A stretch of DNA of 64,000 nt, taken from NCBI RefSeq assembly GCF_946479755.1, contig NZ_CAMLHC010000021.1:62001-126000 (forward strand). Direction: 5' to 3'. The first letter of the stretch is position 1; the number at the start of each line of letters is the position of its first letter. A program made the translations under genes and the position numbers. The DNA is from an uncultured Chitinophaga sp. Lineage in GTDB: Bacteria; Bacteroidota; Bacteroidia; Chitinophagales; Chitinophagaceae. The notes under the pieces are model-generated. The model saw only the letters and a program-made list of their open reading frames with translations, ran no database searches and had not been told where the DNA came from. Of this stretch, positions 45,903 through 52,996 are shown in pieces.

Positions 45903-48131
45903 TTAGTCAACAAACAATCTTGTCACGGCGGCGGTATCCATAGCCCATTGGGCGGTATATACCTCATCGGCGACGGTGGTATCGGCCAGTTGCAGCTGTT
46001 GCGCGGCGGCCTTCATCTCCAGCAGTTGCCCGATGGTCAGTTTCTGTTCCAGCTTTTTCAGCAGACCGGCCACGTTGTTACCGTTCAGCTGCTGTATCAC
46101 CTGTCCTTCATAAGGCATTTCCAGCCAGATGATGTTACGGGCGGCAACGTCGAGCACACCGAAGACCAGGCCTTTGGCAAGTCCGCGGGTGATACGTACC
46201 TGGTGCTGTACACAGGACGGATCGTAGGCGACGCCGGTTTTGTTGGAAATTTTCATGCTATGACGGCTATCCATCCATCCCACCACCATCTCTGGTACCA
46301 GGCTTCCGGAGCTATAGGCGTTGCAGGTGAACGTTACGTAGCGGGCGCCGGCGGCAGCCAGTTGCTCCACGTCCAGGTTAATGTACTCGGCGGTCCCTAT
46401 CTGGTTAGGGATAGAGCGGATATCGCCGCTATGTTTACAACCGGTGGTTACCAGCCGGCTGTAAGAACAATAGTCTGTTGACGCTTCATAGCTGATCTGG
46501 CAGCTCAGGTCCATATCCAGGTGCTGGGCAGGCAATCCCTTACCCCATTGCATGAACAGGCGGATGGTATTTCCCTGCAGGGGGAAACGGGTCCCCATCA
46601 GGGCTGCCGGCAGGTCCTGTACCTGCTCGCTGCGGTCGCCGATGGCCAGCGGTATTTTGTACAATGCCGGATCGATGTACATGGTACGGCCGGTGGCAGG
46701 TATAGCGGCAAAACGTTTACGGGTGACTTCCAGGCACAGACCGGCCACTGCCTGCTGCATCTGTTCCAGTTCTTCCGCAGTGTACAGGGCCAGCAGTTTA
46801 TTGGCTGACAGGCTTTTGGCAGTACCTCCGAGCGGTCTTACCACGCGGATGGAAGCAGGGTCGAAGTAGTATTCGGCGTACATCTGCAGGGTGAACAGGA
46901 GCCGGGCAGGCACCTGGCTGGCGATGGCCGAAAACGCTTCTATCGTTACTTCCGGCCCGAACCACAGCATATTGGCAAACAGGGAGCGGGCAAATAATCC
47001 CGGCCGCTGCTGCAACAGGTAAAAGGTGCTGGCAGCATCGTAACGCAGCCGGAACTGGTCCAGCCGTCCCTGCCACACGTCATAGTCTTCCCGGTAAAAT
47101 TTATCCAGGATAGTACGCAGGTGCTCAAAGCCTGTACGCTTGCTGTATTCCGGCAAACGCAGGGCGCGGATAAAACGTACCCACATCTGTCTTTTAGGAT
47201 GCATATCGGCACAGACTTTTGCGGCGTCCATAGACAGCCCGTTGATCCAGCGCGCAGCCATCAGCGCGTCTTCACGGCGGTATTTCAGTTTCAGCGAAGC
47301 GGCAGCAGCGGTTTTACCGGACAGGTCTTTATTACTGGCGCGGGCGCCGATCCTATTACGCTGCGTACGCGCAATAATGGTCTTCGGCGCTACCAGCTGC
47401 AGGAAACCGGTATGTTTAAACCACAGGTAACGGAGTATATCCGTTGGCGTGTTAAACAGTGCCTGCGCTTTTTCAGCACGGCCTTGTTTTACCAGGATAT
47501 CGATAACGGTGATCGCGGTTTCACGCATAGCGATTTTTCCCTCCGGCACCGGCAGTTCCGCCAGCAAACGACGCAGGCTGCTCTGTTGGGTGGCATCCAG
47601 CGCGGTACGGGAGGCCAGCAGGTTTTCGAGGTATTGTTCCGCATCTTCCAGTGTCCACAGGTCTAATACCCGCAGTTTTTTATTCTGGCCGTAATGCTCA
47701 ATGGCAGCGGCTTCCAGCGGTGTACCGCAGAAAGGGCAACCGTTGTAACGTTCCAGCGGAAAAGTATGGGGCGGTATCAGGCAGCCACAAGCCAGTCTTG
47801 TACCGCGGGTAAGACCCAGTAAGTTGGTGAAATAGGTGATGAGATGATCTGCATGGGATTCTCCCGTAGGTACGCTCCAGTTTTTTACCAGCGGCGCCCA
47901 GTTCAGGTCTGTACCCAGCACTTTCCGGAGCTGTTCCAGCAGCTGTGTATGCGTGGCAGCATCGGTTTTCTCCAGGGCGCGTAACAGCCGCTCAGACACG
48001 CCGAATCCCAGTTTGGCCATATTGGCCACCAGCAGGGCGGTATCAGGATTCATTCCTGCGGCGCCATTCATGGTGTTTGCCGGAATATAAACGGCCTGTT
48101 GACGTAATGCTACTTTTAGGATCTTGTTCAT
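45903..48131 (-). CDS. RING-like/helical-repeat/TerD-like protein (MXAN_6230/SCO0854-like)
   Basis: A 742-residue cytosolic protein. Near residues 115-140 a Cys/His cluster (CGCLIPPHTFPLERYNGCPFC) looks like a degenerate RING or zinc ribbon. Residues about 150-480 are mostly helical with repeat-like phrases (LYLLQQRPGLFARSLF type), suggesting a solenoid. The C-terminal part (about 520-680) resembles TerD: LDMDLSCQISYEA, then KHSGDIRSIPNQIGTAEYIN and YVTFTCNAYSSG. This order recalls the MXAN_6230/SCO0854 family, from memory. The tRNA-like gene lies 80 nt upstream on the same strand, without a terminator between. Function unknown; an RNA-binding role is a hypothesis. Confidence 0.75.
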   Translation of the reverse strand: MNKILKVALRQQAVYIPANTMNGAAGMNPDTALLVANMAKLGFGVSERLLRALEKTDAATHTQLLEQLRKVLGTDLNWAPLVKNWSVPTGESHADHLITYFTNLLGLTRGTRLACGCLIPPHTFPLERYNGCPFCGTPLEAAAIEHYGQNKKLRVLDLWTLEDAEQYLENLLASRTALDATQQSSLRRLLAELPVPEGKIAMRETAITVIDILVKQGRAEKAQALFNTPTDILRYLWFKHTGFLQLVAPKTIIARTQRNRIGARASNKDLSGKTAAAASLKLKYRREDALMAARWINGLSMDAAKVCADMHPKRQMWVRFIRALRLPEYSKRTGFEHLRTILDKFYREDYDVWQGRLDQFRLRYDAASTFYLLQQRPGLFARSLFANMLWFGPEVTIEAFSAIASQVPARLLFTLQMYAEYYFDPASIRVVRPLGGTAKSLSANKLLALYTAEELEQMQQAVAGLCLEVTRKRFAAIPATGRTMYIDPALYKIPLAIGDRSEQVQDLPAALMGTRFPLQGNTIRLFMQWGKGLPAQHLDMDLSCQISYEASTDYCSYSRLVTTGCKHSGDIRSIPNQIGTAEYINLDVEQLAAAGARYVTFTCNAYSSGSLVPEMVVGWMDSRHSMKISNKTGVAYDPSCVQHQVRITRGLAKGLVFGVLDVAARNIIWLEMPYEGQVIQQLNGNNVAGLLKKLEQKLTIGQLLEMKAAAQQLQLADTTVADEVYTAQWAMDTAAVTRLFVD

Positions 48132-48211
48132 CGTTATTATTTTTATAACCAGATAATTTTGTCGCTTTTTTTAACAGAAAAATGAAGTAAGCAACAATTG
48201 ACCTTGATAGA

Positions 48212-48330
48212 AAAGCAGGCTGGACTCGAACCAACATTCCCCGGTTCCCTCAGGAAGTAAGTCCCGGTTGACCTCTTCCGGTAATTCCGGAACTCCTATA
48301 CCGGTGTCTTAACCATTAGACGACTGCTTT
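48212..48330 (-). tRNA. tRNA-like gene with 54-nt anticodon loop (unusual tRNA, tRNA mimic or pseudogene)
   Basis: Read on the minus strand: 7-bp acceptor AAAGCAG/CTGCTTT (48330-48324 with 48218-48212); T8; D arm GTCT-AATGGTTA-AGAC (48321-48306) with the invariant GG; A26; 5-bp anticodon stem CCGGT/ACCGG (48304-48300 with 48245-48241); 5-nt variable loop GGAAT; T arm GTTGG-TTCGAGT-CCAGC (48235-48219) with a canonical T loop. Only the anticodon loop (48299-48246) departs: 54 nt instead of 7. Without the extra 47 nt the RNA would be 72 nt, a normal tRNA. CCA is not encoded. If the loop began normally the triplet after U33 would be AGG. No anticodon identity can be assigned. Confidence 0.7.
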
Positions 48331-48457
48331 ATGGGAAGCGATAATGGTGAAAGTAATCCCAAATGATGAAGTAACTTTTACTTGACCGCTTCGATGATAC
48401 AAAGATGCAAGACCATGTGCGCAATCTTTTTGCGCAGGTAAAATTTTTTTTCTGCCT

Positions 48458-48465
48458 TATCTTCG
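48458..48465 (+). promoter_or_regulatory. Candidate -7 box (TATCTTCG)
   Basis: A -7-like element 43 nt upstream of the HPP-family gene. It lies in the divergent region that also must hold the promoter of the tRNA-like gene. Confidence 0.4.
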
Positions 48466-48507
48466 CGCCCGGAAATCAGCCCCAAAAGGAAAGCTGACGG
48501 TAGTAAA

Positions 48508-49125
48508 ATGTTATCTGTACAAGAAAAGAAGGCCGTGCACCGGGAACATCATCAGAAAGCGAAGTTCATCCGGCTGCGGCGCGGCATAAGAGTAGCCCGG
48601 TATGTGATGTACCGCGAGACATTAATCGACAAAAAGAATATTTACTGGTCATTTATAGGTGCTTTTGTTGGCATTGCCAGTATTGGCTTATTAAGCCACT
48701 TCTATCTCCCTGTAAAGGACAACCTGTTCCTGATAGGCTCCTTTGGCGCATCGGCGGTGTTAATCTATGGTCATACGCAAAGTCCGCTGGCGCAGCCCCG
48801 TAATTTAGTAGGAGGACATTTATTAAGTGCGGTGGTAGGGGTAACGGTGGGGTATCTGGTGCCCTGGCCGGAATGGGAATGGCTGGCCTGCGCGCTGGCG
48901 GTGGCGGCATCGCTGGTAGTGATGCAGGTCACCAAAACAGTACATCCGCCGGGCGGCGCTACCGCCCTGCTGGCGATTGCGGGTTCACCGGCCATCCGGA
49001 AGCTGGGCTTCTGGTATGTATTGTCGCCGGTGGCCTCCGGAGTGGCCATATTGTTACTCGTAGCAGTGGTGGTGAACAATATGACCGACATCCGGCAATA
49101 CCCCGATAAACGGAAGTGGTTCTAG
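48508..49125 (+). CDS. HPP-family membrane protein
   Basis: A 205-residue integral membrane protein with four to five helices. The signature is VTKTVHPPGGATALLAI; other family marks are GSFGASAVLIYG, QPRNLVGGHLLSAVVG and LSPVASGVAILLLVAVVVNN. No CBS domains follow, so it is the short form. Some HPP proteins transport nitrite, but most are unassigned. The basic N-terminal 35 residues before the first helix may include a later true start (ATG for YRETLIDKKN). The stop overlaps the convergent gene by 4 nt. Confidence 0.88.
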   Translation: MLSVQEKKAVHREHHQKAKFIRLRRGIRVARYVMYRETLIDKKNIYWSFIGAFVGIASIGLLSHFYLPVKDNLFLIGSFGASAVLIYGHTQSPLAQPRNLVGGHLLSAVVGVTVGYLVPWPEWEWLACALAVAASLVVMQVTKTVHPPGGATALLAIAGSPAIRKLGFWYVLSPVASGVAILLLVAVVVNNMTDIRQYPDKRKWF

Positions 49126-50567
49126 ACCGTTTTCTTTTTATAGATAATGGTATCTGACGCCAGTGGCTCCAGCCGGTAGCCGCCGGTATCGATGGTGAGC
49201 TTGGGCAGTTGCTGACGTAGCTGTTGCAGCGTGTTGGCGTCAGGGTTAGCCTGGTACAGGTACAGCTGCTGTAACTTTTTATTCTTCCCCAGCGCCGTCA
49301 GGAACGCCGGTGCGCACGCAGTGCCGCTCAGGTTCAGGTACCGCAGCTCCCCGCAGCCTGTCAGCGGCGTGGCTGCAGAGCCTTTGACTGCCGTCTGTTT
49401 CAGCTCCAGCCGGGTGAGGGCAGTCAGCTGACTAATATCGGCCAGCGCGGCATCGGTGATACGCGTGCCGGACAGGTCCAGCCATACCAGCTGCGAACGG
49501 AGGGGATGCAGCAACTTCATATCTGCATCGCTGAAATCCGGTGCGTTTACACAGCTGACAGACACAAAAGGACTGTTGGCCGCTACAGGCAATACTTTCA
49601 CGCCTTTGGCCTCCAGGGCTTCCATACTTTTTTTATCCGGCGCCGACGGCGTAGCCTCGGGCACAAACTCGTTGTGGTCCAGCGCTTTGCCCGGCGTCAT
49701 CGCTTCCAGCACCAGCTGTATACGCGGATTGGGCTTCAGCTCTTTCACCGTTTTACCGGTGGGCGCTCCCTGCGCAATCCACCAGTAGAGCAGTTCTACC
49801 TCGCGGGGCGACAGCTGTGGCTTGCCTTTGGGCGGCATACGGTGTTCGTCATTATCAGGCAGCACCAGTCTTTTAAACAACTCACTTTCTTCCGGCATAC
49901 TATCCTTCAGTACCGGTCCATGCTCGCCTCCTTCCCGGATCAGCGCGAGCGTTTCCAGCCGTAGTCCCCCTTTTAGTTTCTGGGCGTTGTGACAGCCATA
50001 GCAGCGGGTAGACAGTACCGGCGCCACCAGGTCTTCGTATACCCGTGCATCGCCTACGCTCGTATAGGCGGCTTCGTTATCGGCGATAGTCTTTTTACCG
50101 GCGAAGGACTGCAATGCCGGCGGCATCGCCTGCAGCAGGTAGTCGTCACCATGCGTGAGCGACCCGCCATAGTGCCCGGCAGCGGACACCAGCACCAGCA
50201 GCAGGGCAAACAGCGGCAGCTCGAAACGCGCCAGCCTTTTGGCAGCGGGGATGACCGCTAGCAGCCAGAGCAGGGCGCTGCTAACGGCTACGCCTATACC
50301 CAGCCACAGGTGGGTGTTGAGCAGCTGTTCGTCATAACCACCGTCGAGCGATAACAGGTAACCTGCCACGCAGCTGGCGACGGCGGAAAGGGTGGCTGCC
50401 AGCAGTAACAGCGGCAGCGCGGCACGCAGGCCGGTCCGCTTGCTGCTGCGCGACAGCAGCGCCAGCACAAAGGCGATGATCAGGATGCCTATCGGCAGAT
50501 GTACGATCAGCGGGTGTATCCTCCCGATGAAAAGATTCCAGTTTCCGGTTGCGGCTAATATCTTCAT
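49122..50567 (-). CDS. DUF2231-planctomycete-type cytochrome-LRR fusion protein
   Basis: A 481-residue membrane protein. Residues 1-150 are a DUF2231-like region with four membrane helices (FIGRIHPLIVHLPIGILIIAF). A PSCyt1-type c-heme domain follows with CYGCH (Cys189, Cys192, His193) and HRMPPKGKPQLSPREVELL. The C-terminus (about 345-470) has leucine-rich-repeat-like units (LVWLDLSGTRITDAALADIS). It should be an electron-accepting or anchoring subunit for the operon. Its ATG overlaps the isomerase stop as TAATG. Confidence 0.88.
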   Translation of the reverse strand: MKILAATGNWNLFIGRIHPLIVHLPIGILIIAFVLALLSRSSKRTGLRAALPLLLLAATLSAVASCVAGYLLSLDGGYDEQLLNTHLWLGIGVAVSSALLWLLAVIPAAKRLARFELPLFALLLVLVSAAGHYGGSLTHGDDYLLQAMPPALQSFAGKKTIADNEAAYTSVGDARVYEDLVAPVLSTRCYGCHNAQKLKGGLRLETLALIREGGEHGPVLKDSMPEESELFKRLVLPDNDEHRMPPKGKPQLSPREVELLYWWIAQGAPTGKTVKELKPNPRIQLVLEAMTPGKALDHNEFVPEATPSAPDKKSMEALEAKGVKVLPVAANSPFVSVSCVNAPDFSDADMKLLHPLRSQLVWLDLSGTRITDAALADISQLTALTRLELKQTAVKGSAATPLTGCGELRYLNLSGTACAPAFLTALGKNKKLQQLYLYQANPDANTLQQLRQQLPKLTIDTGGYRLEPLASDTIIYKKKTV

Positions 50568-51481
50568 TACTTACCGTAGCGCTGTTTGAGTTGATGCATC
50601 ATATATACGTTAATGTCCCATTGGTTGGCCAGCGGCTGCCTTGTATAAGGCAGGGTGGGCATATAATCGGCCGGACCGAACTCCGTCAGCATCGTCAGCG
50701 GCTTGCCCGCCTCCTGGTGCCGGCGCACGACCTGGTCCCACCAGTTGAAATGCGCTTTCACGGCGTTGGCCCATTCGGGCGCACGGGGATCATTGACCTG
50801 CGGCCCTTCGGGGTGACCGATACGGGCATGGATATGACCGGCGCGCTCCAGCGCTTTGCCGACAGTTTCGGCCTGGTCCTCCAGCAGCGACTCATGCACG
50901 TTGCACCAGTGGGAGATATCGAGCGTGAGGCGCAGGTCGGGCTTCTTTTCGATGAACTGGCGCGCCACGTGGGCGGCAAACAACATGCGGGAACGGTGCG
51001 TTTCATGATACACCGGAACGCCGTTGCGCTGTGTGATACGTGTGCTGATATCGATCAGCGCGGCGTTCTGGTCAAAGGTAAAATAGTCTTTGCCGGATTG
51101 TGTGTTGATGTATAGCGGCTTGGGACCTGTGGTGGTAGCGGCGGTAAGCGCAGCTTCAAACTGTGCGGCATGTTTCGTATAGTCACTGTCGTGACCGCCG
51201 GCCAGGTAGCCTACGTGGAGCTTGTGCTGGTCCAGCGCGGCGAACAGTGCCTGTTGCGCCGCTTTTTCCGTTGGCCACCAGAGTTCGATGCCGTCGTAGC
51301 CGGCTTGTTTGGCATCGCGGCAGAAATCACCGATGCTGCCGGGATAGCCCCAGTTGGTAGCCATCACGATCAGCCGGTAACCGTTGGCTGGCCGGGCGGC
51401 AAAGGAAGGGAGGGAGGCGAGGGCCATCGCCCCGCTCATAACGGCAGACTGCCGGAGAAAATTTCTTCTGCTGGTGTGCAT
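50567..51481 (-). CDS. Xylose isomerase-like TIM-barrel (sugar phosphate isomerase/epimerase family), exported
   Basis: A 304-residue protein with a twin-arginine signal (SRRNFLRQSAVMSGAMALAS). The AP-endonuclease-2/xylose-isomerase-like barrel shows GYDGIELWWP, VYHETHRSRM, LRLTLDISHWCNVHES and HIHARIGHPEGPQV, with His/Asp/Glu metal ligands in these segments. It may isomerise or epimerise a sugar outside the cytoplasm. It is coupled to the genes on both sides (16 nt and 1-nt overlap). Confidence 0.88.
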   Translation of the reverse strand: MHTSRRNFLRQSAVMSGAMALASLPSFAARPANGYRLIVMATNWGYPGSIGDFCRDAKQAGYDGIELWWPTEKAAQQALFAALDQHKLHVGYLAGGHDSDYTKHAAQFEAALTAATTTGPKPLYINTQSGKDYFTFDQNAALIDISTRITQRNGVPVYHETHRSRMLFAAHVARQFIEKKPDLRLTLDISHWCNVHESLLEDQAETVGKALERAGHIHARIGHPEGPQVNDPRAPEWANAVKAHFNWWDQVVRRHQEAGKPLTMLTEFGPADYMPTLPYTRQPLANQWDINVYMMHQLKQRYGK

Positions 51482-51497
51482 TGGTTGATTTTAAATA

Positions 51498-52988
51498 TTA
51501 AGCCAGGATCGGCGTGATCACATGTCCGCCTACGTCTGTCAGCCGGAAAGGCCGGCCCTGGAACTGGTAGGTCAGTTTTTCATGGTCAAATCCCAGCTGT
51601 TGCAGGATGGTAGCGTGTATATCGTTGATGGCCACTTTGCCTTTAATGGCAGCGTAACCGATTTCGTCTGTTTCTCCCCAGGTAAAGCCTTTTTTGATAC
51701 CGGCGCCGGCCATCCACATGGTAAAGGCTTCCACGTGGTGGTCACGGCCGAGGTAAGGCGTGTCTTTACCGTCACGGTTTTCCTGCATCGGCGTACGGCC
51801 AAACTCACCGCCCCATACCACCAGTGTTTCATCGAGCAGGCCGCGTTGTTTGAGGTCTTTCAGCAGCGCGGTAATAGGACGGTCTATCTCCCGGCATTTG
51901 TTGCGGAAGCCATAGTCGATGGCCAGGTTTTCATCAGTGCCGTGGCTGTCCCAGCCCCAGTCGTACAGCTGTACGAAGCGCACGCCTTTCTCTACCAGTT
52001 TACGGGCCAGCAGGCAGTTGTTGGCGAAAGACTCTTTGCCGGGCTGTGTGCCATACATCTCATGAATATATGCCGGTTCCTTGTTGATGTCCATCACATC
52101 AGGAACGGAGATCTGCATTTTGTAGGCCAGCTCATACTGTGAAATGCGGGCCATGGTTTCCGGATCGCCGAAAGTTTCGTACTCCTGGCGGTTGATATCG
52201 TTGATCGCTTCGATAGATTGTTTACGAAGATTACGGTCCATGCCTTCGGGGTCTGTCAGGAACAGCACAGGATCGCCTTTGGTGCGGCATTGTACGCCCT
52301 GGTAAACAGAAGGCAGGAAACCGCTGCCCCACACGCTTTTACCGGCATCGGGCGTTTTACCGCCGGAGGTGAGCACTACAAAGCCGGGCAGGTTGCTGTT
52401 TTCCGTGCCAAGACCGTAGGTCACCCAGGAGCCGGTACTGGGCCTGCCGAGCCGTGCGCTGCCGGTTTGCATCAGCAGCTGTGCCGGCCCATGGTTGAAC
52501 TGGTCCGTCTGTACCGCTTTCAGGAAGCTCACCTCATCGGCCATGGTGGCGAAGTGCGGCATATGGTCGGACACCCATGCCCGTGATTCGCCATGCTGCG
52601 CGAAGACCGCCTGCGGTCCCAGCATTTTGGGAACGCCGCGGATGAACGCAAACTTTTTGCCTTCCAGTAGCGACTGCGGGCAGAGCTGATTATGCAGCTT
52701 CTGCAGGTCCGGTTTATAGTCAAACAGTTCGAGTTGTGAAGGAGCGCCTGCCATATGCAGGTATATCACGCTTTTGGCCCTGCCGGGGAAATGCGGAGCG
52801 CGGGGCGCCATGGGGTCGGCGCTGAAATCGGGCCTGGCGGCGGCACTGCTGCCGCAGCTGGTCAGAAAAGAGCCCAGCGCGGCGGCACCGAGGCCGGTCA
52901 CGCAATCCAGCAGGAAGTGCCGGCGGGTGATGAAGCGCAATGTTTCTTCATTGGCTTCCCGGAGGAGTTTATCGTGCAAACGGGACAT
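51498..52988 (-). CDS. DUF1501 (sulfatase-fold-like) protein, exported
   Basis: A 496-residue protein beginning MSRLHDKLLREANEETLRF, then a Tat-type signal (ITRRHFLLDCVTGLGAAALG) ending in a lipobox-like LTSC. DUF1501 marks: GRAKSVIYLHMAGAPSQLEL, FNHGPAQLLMQTG, YDWGWDSHG, VVWGGEFGRTP and GRDHHVEAF. The fold is related to alkaline phosphatase and sulfatases. It follows the DUF1549/DUF1553 gene by 8 nt, the pairing usual in Planctomycetes. The true substrate is unknown. Confidence 0.92.
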   Translation of the reverse strand: MSRLHDKLLREANEETLRFITRRHFLLDCVTGLGAAALGSFLTSCGSSAAARPDFSADPMAPRAPHFPGRAKSVIYLHMAGAPSQLELFDYKPDLQKLHNQLCPQSLLEGKKFAFIRGVPKMLGPQAVFAQHGESRAWVSDHMPHFATMADEVSFLKAVQTDQFNHGPAQLLMQTGSARLGRPSTGSWVTYGLGTENSNLPGFVVLTSGGKTPDAGKSVWGSGFLPSVYQGVQCRTKGDPVLFLTDPEGMDRNLRKQSIEAINDINRQEYETFGDPETMARISQYELAYKMQISVPDVMDINKEPAYIHEMYGTQPGKESFANNCLLARKLVEKGVRFVQLYDWGWDSHGTDENLAIDYGFRNKCREIDRPITALLKDLKQRGLLDETLVVWGGEFGRTPMQENRDGKDTPYLGRDHHVEAFTMWMAGAGIKKGFTWGETDEIGYAAIKGKVAINDIHATILQQLGFDHEKLTYQFQGRPFRLTDVGGHVITPILA

Positions 52989-52996
52989 AGCGTTGT

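Noticed and set aside
48212..48330. tmRNA or an ordinary long-variable-arm tRNA (Ser, Leu, Tyr, Sec)
   Set aside because: The variable loop is only 5 nt, so the extra length is not a class II arm. There is no tag-coding region and the RNA is far too short for tmRNA.
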